Assembly: GCF_900113525.1 (NCBI RefSeq)
Contig: NZ_FOPP01000005.1
Location: 186,001-250,000, forward strand
DNA from: Pedobacter insulae
GTDB taxonomy: Bacteria; Bacteroidota; Bacteroidia; Sphingobacteriales; Sphingobacteriaceae
Length of the DNA stretch: 64,000 nucleotides
Direction: 5' to 3'
Shown here: positions 46,017 through 55,200 of the stretch, piece after piece
Layout: every line of letters begins with the position of its first letter
Numbering within the stretch: the stretch's first letter is position 1
The notes under the pieces: model-generated
What the model was told of the DNA's origin: nothing
Database searches by the model: none
What the model saw: the letters and a program-made list of their open reading frames with translations, nothing else
Made by a program: the position numbers and the translations under genes

Positions 46017-46034
46017 GTCACTTATAAAAATGAT
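46017..46034. promoter_or_regulatory. Second copy of the stress-island promoter motif
   Basis: GTCACTTATAAAAATGAT matches the dyad at 40807-40824 in 15 of 18 positions, and both are preceded by C. It lies in the divergent gap between the USP gene (-) and the coiled-coil gene (+), 22 bp upstream of a - strand CAGCTTTG (45988-45995, one mismatch to TAnnTTTG). A common regulator is inferred. Confidence 0.45.
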
Positions 46035-46153
46035 TGTTCACTGTTATAAATGAGTTGTGTTAAGGTGTGATATATATCAGCTATTTACCTATCAAAAGTC
46101 ACTATTTAGGTTGGGGATTACATTTACTTTTGATTATTAACTATTTTTTAATC

Positions 46154-46555
46154 ATGGAAATAAACCCAGATCTACAGTTGTCCTCAGAACTTCAGGAACT
46201 GTACCTTGAAAATAAAGAGTGGAGGTCGCAAATAGATTTCCTTAAAGACGAATATCGTTTTTTCACAAAATTATTTGCTGCTGACAAGCTGGCCGCGATG
46301 AAGCATGCGCCTGAAAAGGTCGAAATGATGGGGAACAGTCTTGACTTGCTGCATCAAAAAATAAAAGACTTAGAAAGTCTCACCAGCGAGCATCAGCACT
46401 TGATTGAATCCATTTTGACCGAACCTAAACAACACATAGGCTTTGAATTGATAGAACAAAATGCGTCGATTGGGACTAAAATCAAATTTTTGTTTGAATC
46501 TGATAGAGCAATTAAAAAAGATCTTTTCGAACTGGTAGAAGGGATTAAATTATGA
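46154..46555 (+). CDS. Small helical protein of unknown function, coupled to the CoA-transferase
   Basis: 133 residues from the ATG at 46154; an upstream in-frame start adds a hydrophobic stretch that could be a signal or chance. The sequence is highly charged and helical (SSELQELYLENKEWRSQIDFLKDEYRFFTKLFA, then NSLDLLHQKIKDLESLTSEHQHLI), suggesting a coiled coil. No named domain recognised. Its stop overlaps the next start by 4 bp (ATGA), so the two are likely translationally coupled. Confidence 0.75.
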   Translation: MEINPDLQLSSELQELYLENKEWRSQIDFLKDEYRFFTKLFAADKLAAMKHAPEKVEMMGNSLDLLHQKIKDLESLTSEHQHLIESILTEPKQHIGFELIEQNASIGTKIKFLFESDRAIKKDLFELVEGIKL

Positions 46556-47850
46556 ACGACCCCATCTATATTTCGGAAGACCTTGCTTTGGAAGTAGTGA
46601 AATCTGGCAACCGTGTTTTTATTCACGGTGGCGCAGCTACCCCCGTGTGCTTGGTGAAAGCACTTCAGAGAAGGCATTTGCAGCTAAAGAATGTGGAAAT
46701 TGTTAGTATAACTACTTTAGGCGACGTCAATTTTGATCACCCAGCATATAAGAGCTCTTTCTTTCTCAATTCACTCTTTGTGTCACACGCCACAAGAAAT
46801 ATTGCTAATAGTGAAAATGGCGATTATGTGCCAATTTTTCTCAGCCAGATTCCACAACTTTTCCGCAAGAACATTCTGCCAATTGATGTGGCTTTGATTC
46901 AGGTTTCTCCGCCAGACATGCATGGCTTTTGTTCTTTGGGTACTTCAGTGGATATTGCGCGAGCTGCGGTTGAAACAGCAAAGTATGTGGTTGCTCAGGT
47001 TAATCCCTTGATGCCAAGAACACATGGCGACGGCTTTGTGCACATTAGCAAGATCAATTCAATGGTTTGGCAAAGTGATGCGTTGCCAGAGATAGACTAT
47101 TCGGGACAATTAAGCGAGACCGTTCAAAAAATAGGATTCAATGTAGCTTCGCTGATAGAAGATGGCGCAACTCTCCAGATGGGTATCGGCAGTATTCCCG
47201 ATCAGGTACTCAAAAATCTAACTAATCATAAGGATTTGGGAGTGCATACAGAAATGTTCTCTGACGGTATTATTCCGCTGATTGAAAACGGCACAATTAA
47301 TAACAGTAAAAAGAGGCTGAACGTTGGGCGATCTGTAACTTCCTTTATTACCGGAACACGCAAGCTCTATGATTTTGTGAACGATAACCCTTCTATCAGA
47401 ACAATGGCTATCGACTATGTTAACGATACTAGTATCATAAGACAGAACCCGAAGGTAACTGCAATCAACAGCGCAATTGAGATAGATCTTACCGGACAGG
47501 TCTGTTCTGATTCGATGGGTACCTATCAGTATTCAGGAATTGGTGGCCAAATGGATTTTATCCATGGGGCCTCTTTGTCTGACGGTGGCAAGCCAATAAT
47601 TGCAATTCCCTCCCAAACCAATAAAGGGATCAGCAGAATCGTCCCCTTTCTGAAAGAAGGTGCGGGGGTAGTGACAACACGTGGGCATGTGCATTGGATT
47701 GTTACAGAATACGGCATTGTCAATTTGTTCGGAATGAGCTTAAAGCAAAGAGCAAAGGCACTGATAGCGATTGCACATCCGAATCACAGGGAGATGCTTG
47801 AAAGATCATTTCAGGAAAGATTCGAATTAGGACGGATAGATGTTTGTTAA
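46552..47850 (+). CDS. Acetyl-CoA hydrolase / 4-hydroxybutyrate CoA-transferase family protein
   Basis: 432 residues. Two-domain family I CoA-transferase: FIHGGAATPVCLVKAL near the start, IQVSPPDMHGFCSLGTSVD, ATLQMGIGSIPDQVL, HTEMFSDGI with the probable catalytic Glu (E234), and the C-terminal VVTTRGHVHWIVTEYGIVNLFG. Members move CoA between acetate and other acids or hydrolyse acetyl-CoA. With AdhP nearby it may help dispose of acetyl-CoA when respiration is limited; this is inference. Confidence 0.9.
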   Translation: MNDPIYISEDLALEVVKSGNRVFIHGGAATPVCLVKALQRRHLQLKNVEIVSITTLGDVNFDHPAYKSSFFLNSLFVSHATRNIANSENGDYVPIFLSQIPQLFRKNILPIDVALIQVSPPDMHGFCSLGTSVDIARAAVETAKYVVAQVNPLMPRTHGDGFVHISKINSMVWQSDALPEIDYSGQLSETVQKIGFNVASLIEDGATLQMGIGSIPDQVLKNLTNHKDLGVHTEMFSDGIIPLIENGTINNSKKRLNVGRSVTSFITGTRKLYDFVNDNPSIRTMAIDYVNDTSIIRQNPKVTAINSAIEIDLTGQVCSDSMGTYQYSGIGGQMDFIHGASLSDGGKPIIAIPSQTNKGISRIVPFLKEGAGVVTTRGHVHWIVTEYGIVNLFGMSLKQRAKALIAIAHPNHREMLERSFQERFELGRIDVC

Positions 47851-47865
47851 CCCCGGATAATATTC

Positions 47866-47909
47866 TTTTTATAAAACCATATCCTTTTTAGATGGTTGTT
47901 TTATAAAAA
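47866..47909. repeat. Long imperfect inverted repeat upstream of the copper-binding gene
   Basis: TTTTTATAAAACCAT (47866-47880) can pair with ATGGTTGTTTTATAAAAAC (47892-47909 region), with a 3-base insertion in the second arm and an 11-bp loop. It fills the gap between the CoA-transferase stop and the next ATG at 47920. It could be a terminator-like stem or a regulator site. Confidence 0.5.
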
Positions 47910-47919
47910 CAATTTTATT

Positions 47920-48249
47920 ATGGGATATCATGAATGGAAATCGTGCATTGATGCCTGCCTACAATGTGCGGCCGTATGCAATCATTGTGCAGCTTCCTGC
48001 ACTCAAGAAGATGATGTAAATATGATGGCTAATTGCATTGCGTTAGACATGCAGTGTGCTGCTGTTTGTTATACGGCGGCGCAATTAATGAGTATGGGTA
48101 GCGACAAGGCTAAAGCCATGTGCGTTATTTGTGCCGAGTTATGTGAGGCCTGTGGAAACGAATGTGGTAAGCATGATATGAAACACTGCCAGGAATGCTC
48201 ACAGCTGTGTTTGGCTTGTGCTCAAGAATGCAGAAAAATGGCAGCTTAA
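47920..48249 (+). CDS. Four-helix-bundle copper-binding protein (DUF326 / Csp-like)
   Basis: 109 residues from the ATG at 47920; an upstream ATG at 47896 lies inside the inverted-repeat arm region. It has 19 cysteines, most in CxxC or CxxxC spacing along helices (CIDACLQCAAVCNHCAASC, CQECSQLCLACAQEC), as in cytosolic copper-storage proteins where inward-facing cysteines bind Cu(I). No signal peptide, so cytoplasmic. Likely role is copper buffering or detoxification. Confidence 0.9.
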   Translation: MGYHEWKSCIDACLQCAAVCNHCAASCTQEDDVNMMANCIALDMQCAAVCYTAAQLMSMGSDKAKAMCVICAELCEACGNECGKHDMKHCQECSQLCLACAQECRKMAA

Positions 48250-48281
48250 TATTTTCTCTATAGCTGTTTTGGGTGATTATT

Positions 48282-50030
48282 TTACATGATAAGACGTACG
48301 CCGCCAAGTTCGGAAATATGATAAGGAAATTTATCGCTGGGTGAACCAATGAACATGAAGTTTTTTGGTATCGCCCATTTTTTCGAGAGCTCATCGATAA
48401 TTTCGGGGCTAAAAGTTCCCTCGATCTCTATAAAGTCAATGTCAATCTCAGGATAAGCACGGTCCAACACTTCAATGTCGACTTTAAGATGGTCGTTATT
48501 GCTATCTTTGTTTGCTAGGTGGACAATTTTGATTTTTTTAGTCACCTCATTCTCCTGCACATAGATCATCACGCTGTTCAATACCGATACATTGTCTCCA
48601 CGTGTAAAAAAGACCAGTTCTTGAGACACGACACTTACTAATAATCGATGAAGGCGGAGATTGCCGAAGAAAGTCTTGCGCAGCGGATCGCTTATGTGTC
48701 TAAGGGAATAGATGAGCCACTTAATAATCACCGCCCGGTTTAACATAATCACAATGATTGCAATTGCCGGTATCAGGTATTTGATGAATACATAAAAGGA
48801 CACGATGTTAAGTTTCATGTTGCCTAAAAAGGCTGCCACTACAAAAAGAATGGCAATGACTACTGAGATGACAGTCGCCCGTTCTGGTCTTGGGAGCTTT
48901 CTTCTCTTTGTTTTTAAGAGGAGGTTGCCAATGCCGAAAAGGGCCATTACCGCTAGAAATGAAAAAGTATATACCCCAGCCAAACTCCCCAGATCACCTC
49001 TGGTTACCGCTAAGATAGACAGGCAGAGTATAAAGAAGCCAATGATGATCCGATAGTTTACTCCGCGTTTATTTTTCTGAAGTAAGGAATTGGGCAGCAC
49101 CCTATCCAGTGCTATCCGTTCTGTAAGGCCGCTTACACCCACGTAGGAGGTTAAAACGGCACCGCCTAAAACTAGCACCGCATCGATGGAAATAAGATAG
49201 CCTAACCAACTTCCTCCAGCTGTTTGGGCAATGAAGGAAAGTAAGGATTCCTTATGCTCATTAATAATCCCCATTGGTAAGATGGCAAGGGCTAATATGG
49301 CAATAACAGGGTTGAAGAAAGTAACTACTGCCCACATGTTACGCAAGGTTTTTCGGAAAACGCCCTTTTTTTGCTCCTCTACAAAATTGGCTGAACTTTC
49401 AAATCCAGATATACCCAACATTGCTGCAGAGAAGCCTAAAAACAGCGCAGTGACTATACCACCTGAACGAACGGGCATATGCCAGTTCTGTTTGAAAATT
49501 GACAAGCCATTATTCGCTAAAAAAAGTACGCAGGTTATTACCAGCAGAGTGAGGGAAACCAAGTGTAAAATAAAGATGAATACTGCAACATTAGCAGATT
49601 CTCCGATGCCTATAATGCTCAGGATCATAAAAATAGCTAACACCATCACAGTTGCAGCAATAACTGGCAATGCGGGAACGATGTCATGAAGATAATGCAT
49701 AGCTTCATACGCTGATATAACTGCCGTAGCCATGTATGAAAGTATGGTAAGGCAGGCGGCAAAAGACGCCGTTTGCTTAGTAGTTGTATTTAAAAGTACA
49801 TTATAGGCTCCACCGTTCAATGGCAAAGCCCCAACAACCTCTCCGTATATTTTCCTGAAAAGAAATAATACCAGCCCAACTACTAATAGCGAAATCCAGG
49901 CAAATTGCCCGGCATAGGCAATAGTAAGAGCAGATACATATAAACAGGAGGATGAAATATCATTTCCGCAGATTGATGTTGCCTGTAATTGGGATAGTTT
50001 ATGGTGCTGGGAAGTAACGGGCTTTGACAT
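48282..50030 (-). CDS. APC-family permease with C-terminal USP-like cytoplasmic domain
   Basis: 582 residues from the ATG at 50030 (upstream ATGs at 50066 and 50141 are possible). About 12 membrane segments of the amino acid-polyamine-organocation type (VGALPLNGGAYNVLLNTTTKQTASFAACLTILSYM; GFSAAMLGISGFESSANFVEEQ). A ~120-residue soluble tail (LLVSVVSQELVFFTRGDNVSVLNSVMIYV... IPKNFMFIGSPSDKFPYHISELGGVRLIM) resembles a universal-stress fold. The transported substrate is not readable. It is convergent with the copper-protein gene. Confidence 0.87.
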   Translation of the reverse strand: MSKPVTSQHHKLSQLQATSICGNDISSSCLYVSALTIAYAGQFAWISLLVVGLVLFLFRKIYGEVVGALPLNGGAYNVLLNTTTKQTASFAACLTILSYMATAVISAYEAMHYLHDIVPALPVIAATVMVLAIFMILSIIGIGESANVAVFIFILHLVSLTLLVITCVLFLANNGLSIFKQNWHMPVRSGGIVTALFLGFSAAMLGISGFESSANFVEEQKKGVFRKTLRNMWAVVTFFNPVIAILALAILPMGIINEHKESLLSFIAQTAGGSWLGYLISIDAVLVLGGAVLTSYVGVSGLTERIALDRVLPNSLLQKNKRGVNYRIIIGFFILCLSILAVTRGDLGSLAGVYTFSFLAVMALFGIGNLLLKTKRRKLPRPERATVISVVIAILFVVAAFLGNMKLNIVSFYVFIKYLIPAIAIIVIMLNRAVIIKWLIYSLRHISDPLRKTFFGNLRLHRLLVSVVSQELVFFTRGDNVSVLNSVMIYVQENEVTKKIKIVHLANKDSNNDHLKVDIEVLDRAYPEIDIDFIEIEGTFSPEIIDELSKKWAIPKNFMFIGSPSDKFPYHISELGGVRLIM

Positions 50031-50246
50031 AGCGGGTCGGAAAATATTTAGACTTAAATTTACCATTGTTAGGCTTACAATCCAACAAAAAGAAGGGTTA
50101 AATGTTTTTAGCAAGTAAATGTATGAAGGCTTATTACACATTTCTCCTTTGGTAAAAAAACGCTACCTTAGTACAATAAAGCGAACTTGCCATAATCTTA
50201 ATGGCTGAAATCTTGTGTTTCGTTCTCGATAATTAATTATTTCAAA

Positions 50247-50822
50247 ATGCGTAAGATGATCGATTATGATGGGCTTTCTGACCATAAACTTACCGAGTTG
50301 CTGTCGGAAGAGGATCGAATTGCTTTTGCTCAAATATTTAAACGCTACAACAAGATATTATTAATTCACGCGTACAAGAAGTTGGAACAGCAAGAGGTTG
50401 CAGAAGATATAGTTCAGGAAGTTTTCTCTATGCTTTGGCAAAAAAGAGGAAGCATAAGTATTTCTACCAATTTAGCTGGTTATCTATACGCTTCCGTAAA
50501 AAATAAGGCATTAGATGTAATTGCCCGTCGAAAAACCGAGGCCCTCTACGTCGACTCACTTAAACACTTTGTAGGAAGTGGGGTTGCGCTAACTGATCAT
50601 TTGGTGAGAGAAAGACAGATGAAGGAAATTATTGAGCGAGAGGTTAGCAGACTCCCAACGAAGATGAGGAGAGTATTTGAGCTAAGTCGAAGTCAGCATC
50701 TTAGTCATAAAGAGATCGCCTCTGAATTGAAGTTGAGTGAACACACCGTTACAGACCAGATAAAGAAGGCATTAAAAATATTAAGAACAAAAATGGGAAT
50801 GTGTTTTTTTCTTGTTTTGTAA
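50247..50822 (+). CDS. ECF-type RNA polymerase sigma factor
   Basis: 191 residues (ATG 50247 or 50256). Region 2 spans ~25-95 (FAQIFKRYNKILLIHAYKKLEQQEVAEDIVQEVFSMLWQKR) and region 4 ~130-185 (LPTKMRRVFELSRSQHLSHKEIASELKLSEHTVTDQIKKAL). This is the Bacteroidota SusC/FecR-linked ECF type. A FecR anti-sigma gene begins 72 bp downstream and a SusC with an STN signalling domain follows, so it should be activated by substrate binding at the outer membrane. Confidence 0.94.
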   Translation: MRKMIDYDGLSDHKLTELLSEEDRIAFAQIFKRYNKILLIHAYKKLEQQEVAEDIVQEVFSMLWQKRGSISISTNLAGYLYASVKNKALDVIARRKTEALYVDSLKHFVGSGVALTDHLVRERQMKEIIEREVSRLPTKMRRVFELSRSQHLSHKEIASELKLSEHTVTDQIKKALKILRTKMGMCFFLVL

Positions 50823-50894
50823 AAAAGATAAAATTTTTATCCCCCCTTCACTCTACTCAGTCGTCTTGTTATTTGTAAACACTATAAGTGAATA

Positions 50895-52022
50895 ATGACA
50901 AGTAAAGAAGCTAAAAATTTATTGAGCAAATATGAGCAGGGGTTATGCAATGCAGAAGAGGTAGCTTGGATTGAAACATGGTACATTCAATTAAATGAGG
51001 ATAAGCAATTAAATCTTAGCTCCGATGACCTGGATAGATCAGAAGCTAGGATGATGCGGGCTTTAAATATTCAAGAAAAACCAACGGTGACATTATGGAA
51101 AAAAGTTGCTGTTGCTGCATCAGTGTTGGTGGTTTCGACTTTAACGTGTTATTTTTTGGCGCCTAGAGCATTTTTACAGGACTCCAACCCCACTCAAATG
51201 GTTAACAAAACTATAAAGCCAGGAGGTAATAAAGCGGTGTTAATTTTAGCTGATGGTCGTGAGATTAATTTAGAAGAAACGGCCAGTGGGAAGTTAGCGG
51301 AAGTATCGGGCGTAACGATTATCAAAAAAACATCGGGTGAAATCATTTATGATTTAAAAAGCGCTGAAGATGTTGGGGATTCCAAAACCAGGTATCATAC
51401 CATTGCAACCCCTCGGGGAGGAACATATCGGGTATTATTAGAAGATGGTTCTAAAGTTTGGCTCAATGCGGCTTCAAGTATTAGGTTTCCTGCCTCATTT
51501 TCACAAGCAGAGCGGATAGTGGAACTTAAAGGGGAGGCTTATTTTGAAATTGCTAAAAATCCTGTACGCCCATTCACGGTAAAAGTAGAAGGTCAATCAA
51601 TTCAAGTATTAGGAACAAAGTTTAACGTAAATGGCTATCTAAATGAGGCTGAGCTGGCAACCACCTTGCTCGAAGGAAGTGTTAGGGTGTCTAATCAAGT
51701 TGGGAATGTGATATTGAAACCTGGTCAACAATCTCAAAGTACGATTAACGAAAAGATAAAATTGAGAGAAGTTGCTCCAGAAGAGTTCTTGGCATGGAAA
51801 GATGGGATGTTTAATTTTAACAGAGCTGATCTTCAAACTGTTCTACACCAATTTGAACGTTGGTACAATATAAATGTAAAATTCGAAAAAAATGTTCCAG
51901 AAATATTTTTCACTGGGAAAATTTACAGGAATTTAAATCTTGATGACGCGCTAAACAACCTCACCTTTTTAGGAGTGAGATTTAAAATAGAAAACCGAAA
52001 CGTAACCGTATTATCCAAATAA
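50895..52022 (+). CDS. FecR-family anti-sigma factor
   Basis: 375 residues. A cytoplasmic N-part (~1-70), one membrane helix (~72-92, VAVAASVLVVSTLTCYFLA), then the periplasmic FecR domain (~165-270; YHTIATPRGGTYRVLLEDGSKVWLNAASSIRFPASF and VELKGEAYFEIAKNPVRPFTV) and the C-terminal DUF4974 secretin-like domain (~300-370). It should hold the ECF factor until the SusC STN domain signals, then release it. Order sigma-FecR-SusC is typical. Confidence 0.94.
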   Translation: MTSKEAKNLLSKYEQGLCNAEEVAWIETWYIQLNEDKQLNLSSDDLDRSEARMMRALNIQEKPTVTLWKKVAVAASVLVVSTLTCYFLAPRAFLQDSNPTQMVNKTIKPGGNKAVLILADGREINLEETASGKLAEVSGVTIIKKTSGEIIYDLKSAEDVGDSKTRYHTIATPRGGTYRVLLEDGSKVWLNAASSIRFPASFSQAERIVELKGEAYFEIAKNPVRPFTVKVEGQSIQVLGTKFNVNGYLNEAELATTLLEGSVRVSNQVGNVILKPGQQSQSTINEKIKLREVAPEEFLAWKDGMFNFNRADLQTVLHQFERWYNINVKFEKNVPEIFFTGKIYRNLNLDDALNNLTFLGVRFKIENRNVTVLSK

Positions 52023-52111
52023 ACAATTAACCAAACTAGAACCACTAAACCAAAAGCTATGTTAAGAAGAGTACTCGTCAATTAGAAAAAGAAACAGGTT
52101 AGTTCATGAAT

Positions 52112-52174
52112 CCACGAAAGTGTTACGAGCACTTCCGTGGAAATTGAGTTAACCCATCGGTAATAACAACCGAT
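52112..52174 (+). other. Two consecutive hairpins in the fecR-susC leader
   Basis: Hairpin 1: CCACGAAAGTG (52112-52122) with CACTTCCGTGG (52130-52140), 10 of 11 pairs plus one G-T-type mismatch, 7-nt loop. Hairpin 2: ATCGGT (52156-52161) with ACCGAT (52169-52174), perfect, 7-nt loop. Neither is followed by a T-tract. They precede the SusC start at 52223 and may affect processing or translation of the outer-membrane genes. Confidence 0.6.
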
Positions 52175-52222
52175 AAATAAATGATTATAGGCATAATCCG
52201 TAACCCAACATTCACAAACTTA

Positions 52223-55200
52223 ATGAAATTTATCAAAAGTAATACAGGGTATTCTGTACTGCAGAAAAGCCCGTATAACCAAATTTTACGCACCATGAGA
52301 TTAACCGCTTTATTGGTCGTTTTGTCAATCATGCAACTTAGCGCAAAAAGTTTTGGGCAAATTACCCTGAACATGCAAAAAACTTCAATTATAACGTTAA
52401 CCAAGGCCATCGAGGCACAAACAGACTATGTGTTTCTTTATAATGAAGACAAGCTGCCGAATGATAAGATTACTATCAACGTCAAAAATGCTTCAATTGA
52501 TGAAGTGTTATCAAAGTATTTTAAAAAAGTAGGGATAGACTATCGAATTGTGGATAAGAATATTACTTTAAAACCTACGGCTGACATTACATCGAGGCAA
52601 GTTACACGTGAGGTTTTAAAACAAGTAGTAAATGTTCGAGGAACAGTAAGGGATTCTCTAGGCAATCCATTAGCTCAAGTAAACATTAAATTAGAGAATA
52701 ACACGAGCCCGACCTTGAAAGCTGTCGCCATTACAAATGCCGATGGTTTCTATCAATTAACCAATGTTCCGGAAGGGGGAGTAATCGTGTTTTCTGCGAT
52801 AGGCTATTTGACTAAAAAGGTCACCATTCCAACGGGAGGTGATATAAATAAAACGATCGACGTAGTTTTAAAACAGGAAATCGTCGGATTAAAAGAGGTG
52901 ACCATTAACACAGGTATTTATACGCGTAAGCTAGATAGCTATACAGGCTCGACATTAGTTATTAAGGGTGAAGATTTGAAAAAGGTAGGTAATGCAAACT
53001 TCTTTCAATCTTTAAGAAATATTTCTCCGTCGATGGTATTGGATAATTTTGCTGCGGGTGCTAACCCCAACACCATGCCTGATATTCAGTTGAGAGGTAC
53101 TTCAACATTTCCTATAAATCCTGATGAATTAGCAAGCGGTTTAAAGGGAAATTACGTAAAAAGCCCTAATGAACCGTTATTCATTTTAGATGGCTTTGAA
53201 ACCAACGTAGAGCGAGTATTCGACCTAGACATGAACAGAATTGAGAGTGTAACTATTTTAAAAGATGCCGCTTCGAAGGCAATTTACGGGGCCAAGGCAG
53301 CCAATGGTGTGGTAGTTATTGAAACAAAGAAGTTAACCAGCGGGAGTGCTAGGGTAGTCTATAACAACGCTGTAGATTTAGAGTTGCCAGATTTAACTAG
53401 TTACAATTTAACCAATTCGATAGAAAAGTTGGAAGCTGAAGTTATCGACGGCTTTTATGTGCCAAGAACAGCCTCTGATCCGGCAAGTCATATTGCAGGT
53501 CAGCAACTTTACAATGCTCGAAGGAAATTGGCTTTAGAAGGGTTGGATACTTACTGGTTAGCTAAACCATTGCAAAATGGAGTAGGGCAAAAGCATGCAT
53601 TATCTGTTGAGCTAGGTGGTACAAATTTGAATATCATTGCCGATGTTGCATACCGTAAAGTGAGTGGCGCCATGATTGGATCAAATAGAGAGAATATTTC
53701 CGGAAATATTAGTACTTCTTATAGATTAAAGAGCCTGTTATTTCGAAATATAATGTCTGCAATTAGTAATATGGCCGTTGAGTCTCCTTATGGAACTTTC
53801 TCAGATTATGCGAGAATGAATCCTTACTGGAGATCGGAAAACCCAGATGGCACTATTCCTTTTTTAGCGGAAATAAATACGGATGGTACCACCGTTGTAA
53901 ACCCACTTTATAATTCTACTATAAACTCTAATAACAGTACACAATATTTTAATTTCATTAACAATTTTTATCTTGAGTGGACGGTTTTACCGGGTTTAAG
54001 AGCAACAACCAGATTGGGTATTGATGTGAAAAACAGCAAAGCTGATGAGTTTTATCCGGCGGGTCATACTCGTTTTTCAAATTACTTTGGTCCTGATCAG
54101 TTGTTGCGTAAAGGTTCTTATCAAGTTAACAACGGAAATGGGAATTATTTATCAGGCGATTTAAATATAAACTACGCAAAGGAAATTAATAAGCACGTTA
54201 TCTTCGGAAACTTAGGTTTCAATGTCAGTGAGCGCAAAAACACCGAATTGATTCATCTTGTGGAAGGGTTTCCAAGCGATAGAATGGACAACATTATATT
54301 TGCAAGAGGTTATAGGTTTGAGTCCAGACCAACAGGGGTGGATAATATCAATAGAGAGTTAGGTGTACTAGGTGCGCTGTCATACATGTATGATAATCGT
54401 TTCTTGTCTGATTTCACTTTCCGTAGTAATGCCTCTTCACAGTTTGGAGCAAACAAAAGATGGGCAAATTTTTGGAGTTTAGGTTTAGGTTGGAATTTGC
54501 ATAATGAAGCTTTCTTAAAAGGTAGTGACCTTTTTAAGACGTTTAAATTGAGAGGTTCACTGGGTGCGACCGGAAACTCAAATTTTGCCAGAAATAATGC
54601 TATTGCTACTTATACCTATTATCAGAACGCATTTTATCAAAACTTCCCTGGTTCTTCTCTAGCGTCATTAGCTAATCCTGACTTACAATGGGAAAGTAAA
54701 TTTGACTACAATGCCGGAGCAGATGTGAGTATTGGTAATTTAAACCTTCGGTTTGATTATTATCAAGCATATACAGAGAACTTAATTGCGAATATTTCTA
54801 CGCCTACATCTACCGGTTTTAATACGGTTAAAGATAATTTAGGCAGGGTTAAAAATACTGGAGTAGAATTATATGCTTCCTATACGGTGTTTAATAAAGG
54901 GGGCAATTTTTTAAACTTAAATTTTGGACTGGAGACGAACAAGAACAAGATCGTTCGCCTGTCTAACGCGATGAAGACTTTCAACGAAAACATGGATAAA
55001 ATCGCAGCGGATCTTGGAAATAGTAAACCTGTAAAAAGATACGAAGATGGCATGTCTATGAACGCAATATGGGTAGTGCCATCGCTAGGCATTGATCCGG
55101 CTACAGGTAAGGAGATTTACGTAGATAGAGAAGGTAATACAACGTTCGTTTGGAATGCTAATGACATGGTGGTGGGTGGAAATTCTAATCCTGATTTTCA

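Noticed and set aside
49231..49689. 152-codon open frame antisense to the APC permease
   Set aside because: It lies wholly inside a well-supported membrane protein gene on the other strand, and its translation is rich in Thr, Lys and Arg with no recognisable fold, as expected for the complement of hydrophobic codons.
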